Shown here: in pieces, positions 1-9,396 of the stretch
Layout of the letters: each line of letters opens with the position of its first letter
Position numbering within the stretch: position 1 is the first letter of the stretch
NCBI GenBank assembly: GCA_030756895.1
Contig: JAVBIX010000009.1
Coordinates: 1 to 64,000 of the forward strand
From: Synechococcus sp. SP2 MAG
Lineage (GTDB): Bacteria; Cyanobacteriota; Cyanobacteriia; PCC-6307; Cyanobiaceae
Direction: 5' to 3'
Length of the DNA stretch: 64,000 bases
The notes under the pieces: model-generated
The model's input: the letters and a program-made list of their open reading frames with translations, nothing else
Told to the model about the DNA's origin: nothing
Database searches by the model: none
Made by a program: the position numbers and the translations under genes

Positions 1-2084
1 GCGACGGCGGCAATCGCCTGATCGCTCGCTTTTGGCAGCTGAACATATTTGCCTCCAGCGGCTTCGGCGAGATCTTTGCCCATGCCGCTACCGATGAATT
101 TGCGCTCAGTGTCGATCACCAGCAGCTTGAGGCCGAGCATCCGGTAGCGGGTGGCTACATCCAGCACTTCTTGCTTTAAGTCGGGCTTTTCCTCTCCCTC
201 CAGCACGGGTTGCCCAAGAGAGGTGCTGAGGGGAACATTGCCTCGACCATCCGTGATCGCGACCACGACCACTTGGCCGAGATCTCCTGTCGCTAAGGCG
301 TTGGCACCAACCCGTGCGGCTTGGGTGAGGCCATGGGCCAGCGGTGAGCCGCCGCCGCAGGGCATGGATTCCAGGCGTCGACGCGCGGCCGTAATCGAGC
401 GGGTGGGGGGCAGCAGCACTTCAGCTTGATCGCCTCGGAAGGGGATGAGTGCCACCTCGTCTCGGTTTTCATAGGCCTCGGTGAGGAGTCGGATCACGGC
501 ACCTTTGGCGCTCTGCATACGGTTCAGAGCCATCGAACCACTGGCATCCACCAGAAAAATCACTAGGGCACCGGCCTGGCGTTGGAGCAGCTTGGCGCGG
601 AGGTCTGATTCTTCAACAATGACGACGCGATCAGGCTGCCGCGCTCGGCGCGCCTTTTGGTAAGGAGCTGCAGCGCGCAAGGTGGCGTCAACGGCGATGC
701 GGCGCACGGGGCCGCGGGGCAGCATCGGTTTTACATAGCGGCCGCGGCTGTCACTGAGCACAACGGAGCGGCTGCCGCTGTTGCCGCTTTTGCTCTTGGC
801 AGCGTTGAACAGCAGCAGATCGGGGTCAATCGCCACGGCCTCTGGATCGAGCATGAATTCTTCCGGCACCGACGGTGGTGCCTGCTCCTCAGGGGAGTCA
901 TCTTCATCGTCATCCTGATCGCTGTTGTCTTCACTCTCCTGCTCCTCGCTGTTCGGCTCTTCCTCTTCCCCTGAGCCCTCTGGGGGTGGCGGTGGCTCTT
1001 GGTCTTGGGGTGGCTGTTGCTCCTGTGGTGGAGGTGGCTCCATCTGTTGTTCAGGTGGGGGCATTTGCGATGCGCGTGGAGCGATCACCAATGCAACGGC
1101 CACTTGTAAGTCTTCGGCTTCCACCTGGTCGCGCCCGCTGAGGGCGGCATGGGCTTTGGCGGCACGTACGGCATAGAGCTCGGAGCGATGCCCTTCCACG
1201 CCACCGCGAATCGCCTCGATTACTAGATATTCGATCTGTTCGCTGCTGACTTTCACATCGGGTAGCCACTGCCGCGCCAAGAGCAGTTGGGTGGCGAGCG
1301 CGTCGGTTTCTTCGCTCCATTGGTCTGAGAAGCTCCGGCTGCACTGACCGTGGGCCAGCACCGCGTTGGTGATCTCCACCCGTTGCTCAGTGCTAACGAT
1401 TTGATTGGCGGACAAGACGATCGCAAAGCGATCCAGCAGGTGATCTCGGATGGCCCCTTCTTCGGGGTTGTACGTGGCAATCAGCAGTGGCCGGCAGGGG
1501 TGGCTCAGGCTGAGCCCCTCCCGTTCCACCTGGTTTTCGCCGCTGCCAACGGCGGCGAGTAAAAGATTGATGATCCCGTCGTCGAGAAGGTTCAGCTCAT
1601 CCACGTAGAGCACACCGCGGTGTGCTTCCGCCAGCAATCCCGGCTGGAAAACGGGAGAACCACTGGCCAAGGAGGCGGTGACATCAACGGAGCCCACCAG
1701 GCGATCTTCCGTCACGCCGAGGGGAATCTGGATGAATGGGGCTGGAATCACCGTTGTGGGTGGATCTTGCGGCTGTTCGCCCCAATCCCGGGCATCTTGT
1801 GAATCGAGGTTGCGTCCCGGCAGCTTGGTCTCTCCAGCTGCTTCAAGGTCAACGATGTCGATCGGAGGGAGCAGGGCATGCAATCCTCGAGCCAGCACCG
1901 ACTTTCCTGTCCCACGGCCGCCAGCAATGATCACGCCGCCTAAGCCCGGATCCACCGCTGCTAAAAGCAGAGCCAGCTTGAGGGTGCCGTGGCCGGTGAT
2001 CGCCGCCAGCGGAAACGATCGGCTGGCTTGATCCAGCGCCGCTGTGCTGATGACTCCGTTTGATGTCACCCCGCTTGCAACCAT
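1..2084 (-). CDS. chlD: Magnesium chelatase subunit D (partial, cut at window edge)
   Basis: Subunit of the ATP-dependent Mg chelatase that inserts Mg2+ into protoporphyrin IX, the first committed step to chlorophyll. I translated the minus strand from ATG 2084; about 694 codons are open to the window edge, close to full family length, so only the extreme C-terminus is missing. The N-terminal third is an AAA+ domain with a modified P-loop ([14 protein letters not shown]). A linker rich in Pro, Gln, Glu and Asp follows (complement of about 840-1070). The C-terminal von Willebrand A domain carries the MIDAS motif DASGSMALN (near 540-565). The start codon lies about 10 bases from that of divergently read folK. 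Confidence 0.95.
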   Translation of the reverse strand, partial: MVASGVTSNGVISTAALDQASRSFPLAAITGHGTLKLALLLAAVDPGLGGVIIAGGRGTGKSVLARGLHALLPPIDIVDLEAAGETKLPGRNLDSQDARDWGEQPQDPPTTVIPAPFIQIPLGVTEDRLVGSVDVTASLASGSPVFQPGLLAEAHRGVLYVDELNLLDDGIINLLLAAVGSGENQVEREGLSLSHPCRPLLIATYNPEEGAIRDHLLDRFAIVLSANQIVSTEQRVEITNAVLAHGQCSRSFSDQWSEETDALATQLLLARQWLPDVKVSSEQIEYLVIEAIRGGVEGHRSELYAVRAAKAHAALSGRDQVEAEDLQVAVALVIAPRASQMPPPEQQMEPPPPQEQQPPQDQEPPPPPEGSGEEEEPNSEEQESEDNSDQDDDEDDSPEEQAPPSVPEEFMLDPEAVAIDPDLLLFNAAKSKSGNSGSRSVVLSDSRGRYVKPMLPRGPVRRIAVDATLRAAAPYQKARRARQPDRVVIVEESDLRAKLLQRQAGALVIFLVDASGSMALNRMQSAKGAVIRLLTEAYENRDEVALIPFRGDQAEVLLPPTRSITAARRRLESMPCGGGSPLAHGLTQAARVGANALATGDLGQVVVVAITDGRGNVPLSTSLGQPVLEGEEKPDLKQEVLDVATRYRMLGLKLLVIDTERKFIGSGMGKDLAEAAGGKYVQLPKASDQAIAAV

Positions 2085-2093
2085 GGATGCGCC

Positions 2094-2654
2094 TTGACTC
2101 CACCTGTGAGAAACAGTCTCGCTGATCAGACCCACAGCCTTGCGGTAGCCCTCGGCGCCAATCAGGCTGGCCCTGCTGGCTCGCCCCTGCAGACCCTCAC
2201 TGCCGTAAGGCCTTTGCTGGAGGGTGTGATGGGCAGCTGGGTTCAGTCGATTGAAGGGAGCAGCCCAGGGACAATGACTCCAAACGGTGCTTCTTCAGCA
2301 CTGACGTTGTCTTGGTCTCCGTTGCAGCAGACCGCACCTGTGGGTGGACCGCTCGATCAGCCCTCTTATCTCAATGCCGTTCTGCTGGTGAAGGGCCTTG
2401 CGCTGAACCCTGAACCTGACGCTGCGTTGCAATTGCTGGATGCACTTCAACACTTGGAGCAATCGTTCGGGCGCAACCGCTTACGAGAAGAACGCTGGGG
2501 GCCCCGGCCCCTAGACCTTGATCTGTTGTTTTGGGGCGAGTTGCGTTTGGATCACCCGCGTCTAACGCTGCCGCATCCCCGCTTGCATTTGCGCTGTTTT
2601 GTGATGGAGCCACTGCTGGCGGCGATGCAGGCTTCAACGCCCTGGCTGAGCTGA
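2094..2654 (+). CDS. folK: 2-amino-4-hydroxy-6-hydroxymethyldihydropteridine pyrophosphokinase
   Basis: Transfers pyrophosphate from ATP to 6-hydroxymethyl-7,8-dihydropterin in folate synthesis. The family is recognised by an early ALGAN segment, the [22 protein letters not shown] block (catalytic R and D residues; the given string spans two adjacent motifs) and the late [16 protein letters not shown] block. About 186 residues, a normal length for HPPK. The longest frame starts at TTG 2094; GTG 2106 is an alternative, and neither has a convincing ribosome binding site. It is read away from chlD, with the two starts almost touching, and lies just upstream of a Nudix gene in the same direction. 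Confidence 0.88.
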   Translation: MTPPVRNSLADQTHSLAVALGANQAGPAGSPLQTLTAVRPLLEGVMGSWVQSIEGSSPGTMTPNGASSALTLSWSPLQQTAPVGGPLDQPSYLNAVLLVKGLALNPEPDAALQLLDALQHLEQSFGRNRLREERWGPRPLDLDLLFWGELRLDHPRLTLPHPRLHLRCFVMEPLLAAMQASTPWLS

Positions 2655-2709
2655 ACGCACGCCGGTGGACCTGAACCCGCCATGCTGGTTCAACGATTGC
2701 TCGACCTGC

Positions 2710-3270
2710 ATGGCACCGCTGCCCGCGCCTGAGCCCTCCAAGGTGTTGGAGACCCTCGAGACCATGGATGCGCGCAAGATTCGTTTTGAGCGCAATCGCA
2801 TCCGTTTGCCAATGGGGGTGGAAGGAACGTTTGGGATCATTCGCCACCCCGGGGCTTCATTGGCGGTACCTATCACCGCTGACGGCCAGGTGGTGATTTT
2901 GCGCCAATACCGTTTTGCGGTGCAGGCACGTCTGCTTGAGTTTCCTGCGGGCACCCTTGAAGAGGGTGAAGATCCCTTGGAATCGATGCAGCGCGAGCTT
3001 GGCGAAGAAGCTGGATACAGCGCTGCCCGTTGGGATTCGCTCGGCCCGATGTTGCCGTGTCCTGGCTACTCCGACGAGGTGATTCATTGCTTTATGGCGC
3101 GGGAGCTCACGCGTTTGGAGCATCCACCCGCTGGCGATGACGATGAGGATCTGGAGGTGATCTTGATGAGTCCGTCTGAACTGGATTCCCGTCTGGCGTC
3201 CGGTGATGAGTGGCTGGATGGCAAGAGCGTCACGGCCTGGTTCCGTGCCAAGCAACTGCTAGGTCTCTGA
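2710..3270 (+). CDS. Nudix hydrolase, ADP-ribose pyrophosphatase-like
   Basis: Probable Nudix pyrophosphohydrolase acting on ADP-ribose or a related nucleotide sugar. A perfect 23-residue Nudix box spans residues 81-103 (G81, E87, R95-E96-L97, E99-E100, G102). It is preceded by the VILRQYRF and LEFPAGTLEEGE strands typical of the ADP-ribose pyrophosphatase branch. I chose ATG 2710; the frame is open upstream to GTG 2665. The stop overlaps the photolyase start by one base (TGATG), so the two are probably co-translated. Substrate is inferred from subfamily resemblance only. Confidence 0.85.
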   Translation: MAPLPAPEPSKVLETLETMDARKIRFERNRIRLPMGVEGTFGIIRHPGASLAVPITADGQVVILRQYRFAVQARLLEFPAGTLEEGEDPLESMQRELGEEAGYSAARWDSLGPMLPCPGYSDEVIHCFMARELTRLEHPPAGDDDEDLEVILMSPSELDSRLASGDEWLDGKSVTAWFRAKQLLGL

Positions 3271-4748
3271 TGGCAGCGTCTCGCGTTTTGTTTTGGCATC
3301 GCCGCGACCTGCGCTTGGCCGACAATCTCGGCTTGCAGGCGGCTGTGGCGATCAGCCCTGCGGTGACAGGCGTCTATGTGCTGGATCCAGCGCTGATCCA
3401 CCCCCCGGAGGCGCTGCCACCCATGGCTCCGGCCCGCCTTTGGTTCCTCGTGGAAACCCTGCGCGAACTCCAGCAGCGCTGGCGTGAAGCTGGGAGTCGT
3501 TTGCTGGTATTGGCTGGTGACCCGGTGCAGGTGCTGCCGCAGCTGGCGTCGCTGCTTGAGGTGCCTGTGGTGGTGTGGAGCAGGGACGTTGAGCCCTATT
3601 CACGGGAACGCGACCGTCAGGTGGCCAAATCCCTGCAAGAGGATGGGCGCCAGGTGTTGGTGGACTGGGATCAGCTGCTGCTGGCACCAGATCTGATCAA
3701 AACCGGTGGTGGTGATCCTTATCGGGTCTATGGCCCCTTTTTACGCAATTGGCGCGGACAGGTGGAGCGCAGTTCGCCAAGCACCGTGGACGCTCCGAGG
3801 GCCTTGATCGATCTGGAGGCCGAGATGCTGGAGGCCATCAGTGGCGGTGATGGCGCTCTCGGCCGTTTGTGCGCTGAGGGTCAGCTGCAGCTGGAGAAGC
3901 TGCAGGTTGAGCATGGTTTTACAGGCATGGATCTCTGCCCAAGCCGCCCAGGAGAGGCTGCGGCTGCTGAGCAGTTGGCCACCTTTGCTGATGGAGCATT
4001 GCTGGCCTATGAACCCGATCGCAATTTTCCCTGGATCACAGGAACCTCGTATCTCAGTGCGGGCCTGAGTGTGGGTACGGTCAGCCCTCGCCAAGCCTGG
4101 TGTGCTGCCCAAGGCGCCAAGGAGATCTCCCGCAGCGATGAGCAACGGCAGGCGATCACGGTGTGGGAACAAGAACTCTGTTGGCGTGAGTTTTATCAGC
4201 AGGCCTTGTTCCATTTCCCTGAGCTAGCGGATGGTCCATACCGCGAGCAGTGGCGGCGTTTCCCTTGGGAGAACAACACCAACTGGTTTGACGCTTGGAA
4301 GGAAGGACAAACGGGGATGCCGATCATCGATGCGGCGATGCGACAGCTCAACCAAAGCGGCTGGATGCACAACCGTTGTCGCATGATCGTGGCCTCCTTT
4401 CTTGTGAAGGATTTGATCTGTGATTGGCGCTGGGGCGAGCGCGCCTTCATGGAGCTGGAGGTGGATGGAGATTTGGCTGCCAACAACGGCGGCTGGCAAT
4501 GGAGCGCTAGCAGTGGCATGGATCCCAAGCCGTTGCGGATCTTCAATCCGGCCACTCAGGCGTCGAAATTCGATGCCGAAGGCGAGTACATCCGTGAATG
4601 GGTGCCTGAATTGCGGCACGTCAACACCAAAGACTTGATTAGTGGTGAGATCGCTGCTTTAGAGCGCAGGGGGTATCCGGAGCTGCTGATTAATCACAAA
4701 GTGCAGCAGGCCAAGTTCAAGGCGCTTTACGCCACCATCCGCTCTTGA
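3270..4748 (+). CDS. phrA: Deoxyribodipyrimidine photolyase (class I CPD photolyase)
   Basis: Light-driven repair of cyclobutane pyrimidine dimers. The 492-residue protein begins with the alpha/beta antenna domain (FWHRRDLRLADNLGL). It ends with the FAD-binding helical domain (WEQELCWREFYQQ; GMPIIDAAMRQL; GWMHNRCRMIVASFL; DGDLAANNGGWQW; PLRIFNPATQ). The Trp residues of the electron-transfer chain and the N-x-x-G-W-Q-W block are intact. The start overlaps the Nudix stop. The 3' end overlaps the convergent aminotransferase gene by 22 bases. The antenna cofactor is probably a deazaflavin, as in cyanobacterial homologues; that is inference. Confidence 0.94.
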   Translation: MAASRVLFWHRRDLRLADNLGLQAAVAISPAVTGVYVLDPALIHPPEALPPMAPARLWFLVETLRELQQRWREAGSRLLVLAGDPVQVLPQLASLLEVPVVVWSRDVEPYSRERDRQVAKSLQEDGRQVLVDWDQLLLAPDLIKTGGGDPYRVYGPFLRNWRGQVERSSPSTVDAPRALIDLEAEMLEAISGGDGALGRLCAEGQLQLEKLQVEHGFTGMDLCPSRPGEAAAAEQLATFADGALLAYEPDRNFPWITGTSYLSAGLSVGTVSPRQAWCAAQGAKEISRSDEQRQAITVWEQELCWREFYQQALFHFPELADGPYREQWRRFPWENNTNWFDAWKEGQTGMPIIDAAMRQLNQSGWMHNRCRMIVASFLVKDLICDWRWGERAFMELEVDGDLAANNGGWQWSASSGMDPKPLRIFNPATQASKFDAEGEYIREWVPELRHVNTKDLISGEIAALERRGYPELLINHKVQQAKFKALYATIRS

Positions 4749-5941
4749 CTCTGAGCAACGAGTTGTTCGCGCAACACCGCGATCACCCGTTCCTGTTGTT
4801 CCGGTTTTAACTCCGGGAAGATCGGCAGGCTGAGCACCTCGCTGCATAGCTGATCAGTAATCGGCAGGTTGCCCTGGGCTTGCGCTTGGCCTTCGTAAGC
4901 CGGCTGGCGATGGATTGGGATGGGGTAATAGATGATCGTGTTCACGCCCTGCTCTTGAAGGCTTTGCTTGAGCCAGTCACGGCAACGACTAGAGGGCAAG
5001 CCATAGGGGCTGGCTGATTCGGAGCAGGTTGTGCCACAGGTCGGCTGGTTGCTCGGGCAGAGGCCTACGCGCACCACAAACTGATTCCAGCCGTGGCCCA
5101 CGCTCGCATCTATGGCGGAATCGGGCAGCTGAACGCCGGGGAGATCTTTAAGAGCTTCGAGGTAGCGCTTGGCAATCGCTGCGCGCTTCTCAACCCATTC
5201 GTTGAGGTGAGGCAGCTTCACGTTGAGAACAGCCGCCTGAATCGAATCCAGGCGGCTGTTGTAGCCCAAAGCGGTGTGAAGGTAGCGACGTGGCATGCCG
5301 TGCACCGCGAGTTCACGCATGCGTTGCGCCAACGCATCGTCTTGGCAGGTCATGGCGCCGCCATCACCAGCAGCTCCGAGATTTTTCGTAGGAAAAAAGC
5401 TGAAGCAGCCCACATCGCCCCAACTGCCAACGGGTTTGGAATCCCAGCTGGCTCCGGTGGCCTGCGCGCAGTCCTCCACCACCTTGAGCCCATGGCGATG
5501 AGCGATCTCCGTAATGCGGGCCATGTCCACCGGACGCCCAAACAGGTGGACGGGTAGGAGAACCTTGGTGGCCGGTGTGATCGCGGCTTCAATCAGATTC
5601 AGGTCGATCAGATAGGTCACAGGGTCCACGTCCACGAACACGGGCGTCGCTCCCACGGCACTGATCGCTTCAGCCGTTGCGAAGAAGCTGAAGGATGCGG
5701 TGATCACCTCATCACCAGAGCCGATACCAAGCCCTCGTAATGCCAGGACCAAGGCATCGGTACCGCTGTTGCAACCCACGGCATGGCGACATTTCACGCT
5801 TGCTGCAAATGCGTCCTCAAATGCCTTGATCTCGGCGCCACCGATGTATTGCCCACTACGCAACACCCGCAAGACGGCATCATCGAGCTCCGATCCGAGG
5901 TCGGCAAGCTGATCTGTGAGGCTGAACGGAGGCACCTGCAT
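4727..5941 (-). CDS. DegT/DnrJ/EryC1/StrS-family aminotransferase
   Basis: PLP-dependent sugar aminotransferase, expected to aminate a nucleotide-linked keto-sugar for lipopolysaccharide or surface glycans. Visible features: GTDALVLALRGL (phosphate-binding turn), EDCAQATGA, and the PLP lysine K186 in SFFPTKNLGAAGDGG. I chose ATG 5941 because the upstream ATG 5968 would overlap the neighbouring gene. Between the FVVRV strand and RDWLKQSLQEQGV lies an insert at about residues 295-320 with four cysteines that is not normal for the family (see findings). Its donor and product cannot be told from this window, which holds no other nucleotide-sugar genes beside it. Confidence 0.88.
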   Translation of the reverse strand: MQVPPFSLTDQLADLGSELDDAVLRVLRSGQYIGGAEIKAFEDAFAASVKCRHAVGCNSGTDALVLALRGLGIGSGDEVITASFSFFATAEAISAVGATPVFVDVDPVTYLIDLNLIEAAITPATKVLLPVHLFGRPVDMARITEIAHRHGLKVVEDCAQATGASWDSKPVGSWGDVGCFSFFPTKNLGAAGDGGAMTCQDDALAQRMRELAVHGMPRRYLHTALGYNSRLDSIQAAVLNVKLPHLNEWVEKRAAIAKRYLEALKDLPGVQLPDSAIDASVGHGWNQFVVRVGLCPSNQPTCGTTCSESASPYGLPSSRCRDWLKQSLQEQGVNTIIYYPIPIHRQPAYEGQAQAQGNLPITDQLCSEVLSLPIFPELKPEQQERVIAVLREQLVAQSQERMVA

Positions 5942-5951
5942 GGCGGGCACC

Positions 5952-6569
5952 TTAAGTCGACTGGCCAAACCATGGGGGTTCTTGGCCGGGGTCCCATTTG
6001 ATGTTGCAGCCCACCGAAGGCAGCTGTGTTTCGTTCACAGGCGTTCCAGCCAAGATGTTTGTGAGGGCAGCTCGTAGGTCGGCTCCGTTGAGAGGCTGGT
6101 CATTCCCTGGCCGACTCGTATCGAGTTGGCCTCGATAGCGAAGGGTTTGCCTGCCATCGGTATCGGGTGCGAAGGCATAGAACTCAGGAGTGCAGGCGCC
6201 CCGCAGGTCTTTGGCCAGCGTTTGCTGCTCATCGAGGAGATAGGGGAAGCGCCAACCCTGCTGATCGGCCTGTTGGCGCAGCCCATCACGACCGTCTTGC
6301 GGATGGGTGGTGAGGCTATTGCTGGAGATGGCGAGCAGGGTCATTTGGTCACCGAAATCAGCCTCCAAACGGCTGATCTCTGGCTCCACATGTTTCACGA
6401 ATGGGCAATGAGCGCAGATCAGCATCACCAACAAAGGGCGCCCTGGCAGATCCCCGCTACTCAGCACGTCATCCAGCGAGGACCAGGGCGCATGCCCCGA
6501 CACCAAGGGCAGTGAAAATTGAGGCAGAGGATGCTGAAGAGGAAGCATCGTGGATGGTGTCAGGACCAT
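5952..6569 (-). CDS. Thioredoxin-fold / AhpC-TSA-like redoxin
   Basis: Thioredoxin-superfamily protein of the kind annotated as redoxin or peroxiredoxin-like. The active-site region reads MLICAHCPFVKHVEP, a CxxC centre in a redoxin fold. It is followed by AISSNSLTTHPQDG and GACTPEFYAF, and closes with SVGCNIKWDPG. That signature is common to a conserved bacterial family of unknown substrate. There is no signal peptide, so it is probably cytoplasmic. The aminotransferase gene follows 10 bases downstream in the same direction, so the two may be cotranscribed. An in-frame ATG at 6548 is an alternative start. Confidence 0.75.
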   Translation of the reverse strand: MVLTPSTMLPLQHPLPQFSLPLVSGHAPWSSLDDVLSSGDLPGRPLLVMLICAHCPFVKHVEPEISRLEADFGDQMTLLAISSNSLTTHPQDGRDGLRQQADQQGWRFPYLLDEQQTLAKDLRGACTPEFYAFAPDTDGRQTLRYRGQLDTSRPGNDQPLNGADLRAALTNILAGTPVNETQLPSVGCNIKWDPGQEPPWFGQST

Positions 6570-6639
6570 GGCCTCAAGCGATGGTGGATCTCGCCATCCT
6601 GGGCCGGTGAGAATGTCCTGTCAAAGAGGGATCGAGTTG

Positions 6640-7143
6640 ATGGTGCGGGTGCTGACAATGGTTGTCATGGCAGGTCTGTTGAGCGCCTGCGCGCAGAAGA
6701 AAACAACCACCTGGAAAGTCTTTCCCCTGCAGCGCAATACACCCCACGATGGACTCGCTGTCGTCAGTCAACCCGATGGCTATGGGGTTCATCTGTACTT
6801 GGAAACCGATACCAGCGATCCAGCCGTCTGTTTTCCGCGCTGGCTTCCAGACCCGGCACGATTATTCAATGGCAACGGCAGTGCTCCATTTAGTTCTGGC
6901 TTGGCACCCCGTTCAGAATTCTTCGCAGCAGTGAATCGGAGAGAGGTTCGCAACACCTTGAAGCAGGAGCTCGAGGCGCTATGCCAGCTCCGAGCTCCTA
7001 AGGCGCGTTGGCAATGGCTGGAACCACCTTTGAAGCCATCAGAGCTCAAGCCTGTGAGCCTTCCCGCCTTGGAATACCCAGACCTTCTCACCGATCCTGT
7101 TGAAGAACAAGAGCGCGAGGACAAGCTTTTGAAGGAGAACTAA
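6640..7143 (+). CDS. Predicted lipoprotein of unknown function
   Basis: I do not recognise a named family. The protein starts with a short hydrophobic signal ending in a lipobox (AGLLSAC, cysteine at about residue 17), so it is expected to be lipid-anchored. ATG 6640 is preceded at a good distance by AGAGGG; an in-frame ATG at 6613 has no comparable site. The mature part is about 150 residues, with conserved-looking aromatic and proline patches and a charged tail ending EREDKLLKEN. It is divergent from the redoxin gene and converges on the photolyase-like pair, with the stop codons overlapping. Confidence 0.65.
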   Translation: MVRVLTMVVMAGLLSACAQKKTTTWKVFPLQRNTPHDGLAVVSQPDGYGVHLYLETDTSDPAVCFPRWLPDPARLFNGNGSAPFSSGLAPRSEFFAAVNRREVRNTLKQELEALCQLRAPKARWQWLEPPLKPSELKPVSLPALEYPDLLTDPVEEQEREDKLLKEN

Positions 7144-7568
7144 AACCCCTCCCAGACCACAGGTTCCGCCTCTCGCCAATAGCGGCTAAAGCGCCCCAGC
7201 CGCGGTGATTTGGCTAGCTCCACAAAAGGATCAGGATCGAGCATCCAGAGGGGAAGGTCCCGGTCAATGGCCGCAGCGATGCGTTGGAGACGGGGATCCA
7301 CCGCGGTGCTGGAGATCACAGCATCGGCTTCATGGCGTTGTGCAAAACGCAGCACTTCAGTCGCTACATCCCCTCGACGGAGGGTGAGCGGAAGGCTCAA
7401 GGCGGATTCGTATAAAAACCCGATGCGTTTGCGGCTGATGGACTGGTCTTGAATCCAGGCGTCGTCGAACACGAACAGACCTGGTGCCTTGGGATAGTCC
7501 TGAAGAGCAGGGTTGGCTGGTCCCAGGGCTTCTTCATGCACCCAGAGGATTGGTTTGCGTGGGTTCAT
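7140..7568 (-). CDS. Photolyase/cryptochrome alpha/beta-domain-like protein, second gene of a split pair
   Basis: A protein of about 142 residues whose start (ILWVHEEALGPANPAL, then APGLFVFDD) resembles the N-terminal alpha/beta antenna domain of photolyases (xxxWFRRDLRxxDNPAL). Later segments also fit a Rossmann-like half-domain (RRGDVATEVLRFAQRHEADAV). ATG 7568 overlaps the upstream FAD-domain gene's stop in a TGATG arrangement, which argues for coupled translation. It is short for the domain and has no FAD-binding part. I infer that it works with the preceding protein. Function in DNA repair or light sensing is unproven. Confidence 0.65.
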   Translation of the reverse strand: MNPRKPILWVHEEALGPANPALQDYPKAPGLFVFDDAWIQDQSISRKRIGFLYESALSLPLTLRRGDVATEVLRFAQRHEADAVISSTAVDPRLQRIAAAIDRDLPLWMLDPDPFVELAKSPRLGRFSRYWREAEPVVWEGF

Positions 7569-8503
7569 CAAAATCGCTGGGTACTGGGCTTTGAGTTGGG
7601 GCGTTGACTTGAGCGGGAGCTGGACCGGGATGAGCGACGCGCGGTCCCCTCACGGATGGCTGGCTGAACCTTGAACAACTGTTGTTCCAACTGCTCGTAA
7701 CTCAGGTCAAAGGGGCAGGATTCGTTGCTTGGACACTCCTGGCAATACCGCCCGTTGCTGTAGCGCTCCAGGTTTTGGCGATTGAAGAAATAGGGCTTGT
7801 GACTGAAGCTGCTGGCCACCCACTGCCAGCTGAGGTGGTTGCTGGCGGGGTCGCCATCCAGAAGGTGCTCGAGGAACCAGTCAGCCCCCGCACGCCAGTG
7901 CACCCGTCTCCAGTGCACGAGATAGGCCGCCATCCACATCCGCGCGTGGTTGTGGAGCCATCCGTGGGTGACTAGTTCGTTCCTGAAGCCGTCCATGCAG
8001 GCCAGTTGTGTTCGCCCCTCCCGGATGTCATTGGGGAGATCCTGCTGATAATCACTGGAGGCATAGCCGGTTTTGTGATCTTCCTGATCGTCATGAATGC
8101 GATCGCCGAGATCGAGCCACATTCGCTGCCAGAAATCGCGCCATCCCAGCTCGTTGATCAGTTTTCCGCCCTCATCCCTTCCTTGGTTGTTTTGTTTCAG
8201 CTGTGAGAAGACGGCATCTCGCACTTCGCCAAGCGTGAGAATTCCGTGACGGATGTACGGCGACAGACGTGTAACCGAGCCGTTGAGGTGGTTGCGACTG
8301 CGGCCATAACGCTTGGCATCCATCCCATTGAGCTGCTGTTCAGCCGCCGCTCGACCGCCTGCGATCGGACTGAGCTCCCCGGATGCGTTTGGAAACTCTT
8401 GCGCTAACAGGGAATTCAGCGCCTTTCGCTCGGGAAGATCTCGGGGCAAATCTGTGGATTCGCTCGGCCAACTGAGCGGAGCAGCGTGCGGCAGCCTGGA
8501 CAC
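7568..8503 (-). CDS. Photolyase-like FAD-binding domain protein lacking the antenna domain
   Basis: A 311-residue protein made of the helical FAD-binding half of the cryptochrome/photolyase superfamily. It carries TRLSPYIRHGILTLGEV, INELGWRDFWQRMW, THGWLHNHARMWMAAYLVHW and LDGDPASNHLSWQWVASSF. It starts at GTG 8503 with no N-terminal alpha/beta domain. A cysteine-bearing segment (YCQECPSNESCPFD) and an Arg/Ser-rich tail follow the FAD core. The alpha/beta domain appears to be encoded by the next gene downstream, with overlapping stop and start. Whether it repairs DNA or senses light cannot be decided here; it is clearly distinct from the full-length photolyase at 3270-4748. Confidence 0.8.
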   Translation of the reverse strand: MSRLPHAAPLSWPSESTDLPRDLPERKALNSLLAQEFPNASGELSPIAGGRAAAEQQLNGMDAKRYGRSRNHLNGSVTRLSPYIRHGILTLGEVRDAVFSQLKQNNQGRDEGGKLINELGWRDFWQRMWLDLGDRIHDDQEDHKTGYASSDYQQDLPNDIREGRTQLACMDGFRNELVTHGWLHNHARMWMAAYLVHWRRVHWRAGADWFLEHLLDGDPASNHLSWQWVASSFSHKPYFFNRQNLERYSNGRYCQECPSNESCPFDLSYEQLEQQLFKVQPAIREGTARRSSRSSSRSSQRPNSKPSTQRF

Positions 8504-8613
8504 CGGTGCATGTTAAAAAAACGCAACACCATGCTGACGATGTGTCGTTGTGAGCGTGAGTGCCCCGGCATGGGAGAGAATCGCTCGAATCAACCACTCC
8601 GGGATGCGGCCTG

Positions 8614-9396
8614 ATGCTTCTTGATCTCACTGGTAAGAAGATCCTTGTTACTGGCATCGCCAACAATCGCTCCATTGCCTGGGGTATTGCGCAACAGCTC
8701 AGTGCGGCTGGAGCGGAGCTCGGGATCACCTATTTGCCTGATGAGAAGGGCAGATTTGAAACCAAGGTTCGTGAGCTCACGGCTCCGTTAGAGCCTTCGT
8801 TGTTTTTGCCTCTCAATGTTCAGGATGCCGCTCAGATGGAGACGGTATTTGCCGAAATCAAAGACAAGTGGGGGCAGCTCGATGGCCTCGTGCACTGTTT
8901 GGCGTTTGCGGGAAAGGAAGAACTAGTGGGCGACTTCAGTGCCACCACCGCTGAGGGTTTTGCACGTGCTTTAGAGATCAGCGCCTATTCCCTTGCTCCT
9001 CTCTGCCGTCACGCCAAGCCGTTGTTCAGTGAGAAAGCGGGTGTGGTGACCTTGACCTACCTCGGCGCTGAGCGGGCGATCCCCAATTACAACGTGATGG
9101 GTGTGGCCAAGGCGGCTCTGGAAGCTTCCGTTCGCTATCTCTCCGCTGAGCTTGGACCCGAAAAGCAGGTACGGGTGAATGCGATCAGTGCTGGCCCGAT
9201 CCGCACGCTGGCGAGTTCTGCGATCGGAGGGATCCTCGACATGATCCACAACGTGGAGGAGAAGGCGCCGCTGCGCCGTACGGTCACTCAAAACGAAGTA
9301 GGGAACACAGCTGCGTTCTTGCTAAGTGATTTGTCGAGTGGCATTTCTGGCCAAACCATTTATGTGGATGCTGGTTACTGCATCAATGGCATGTGA
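8614..9396 (+). CDS. fabI: Enoyl-[acyl-carrier-protein] reductase (NADH)
   Basis: Last reductive step of type II fatty acid elongation, reducing trans-2-enoyl-ACP. The short-chain dehydrogenase fold shows the FabI-specific cofactor loop GIANNRSIAWGIA (residues 14-26). The catalytic set is Y149, Y159 and K166 in YNVMGVAK, and the RVNAISAGPIRTLAS loop is present. The length of 260 residues is standard. ATG 8614 gives the family N-terminus MLLDLTGKK; the frame is open further upstream, but that part is not family-like. The stop overlaps the GTG start of the next gene. Confidence 0.95.
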   Translation: MLLDLTGKKILVTGIANNRSIAWGIAQQLSAAGAELGITYLPDEKGRFETKVRELTAPLEPSLFLPLNVQDAAQMETVFAEIKDKWGQLDGLVHCLAFAGKEELVGDFSATTAEGFARALEISAYSLAPLCRHAKPLFSEKAGVVTLTYLGAERAIPNYNVMGVAKAALEASVRYLSAELGPEKQVRVNAISAGPIRTLASSAIGGILDMIHNVEEKAPLRRTVTQNEVGNTAAFLLSDLSSGISGQTIYVDAGYCINGM

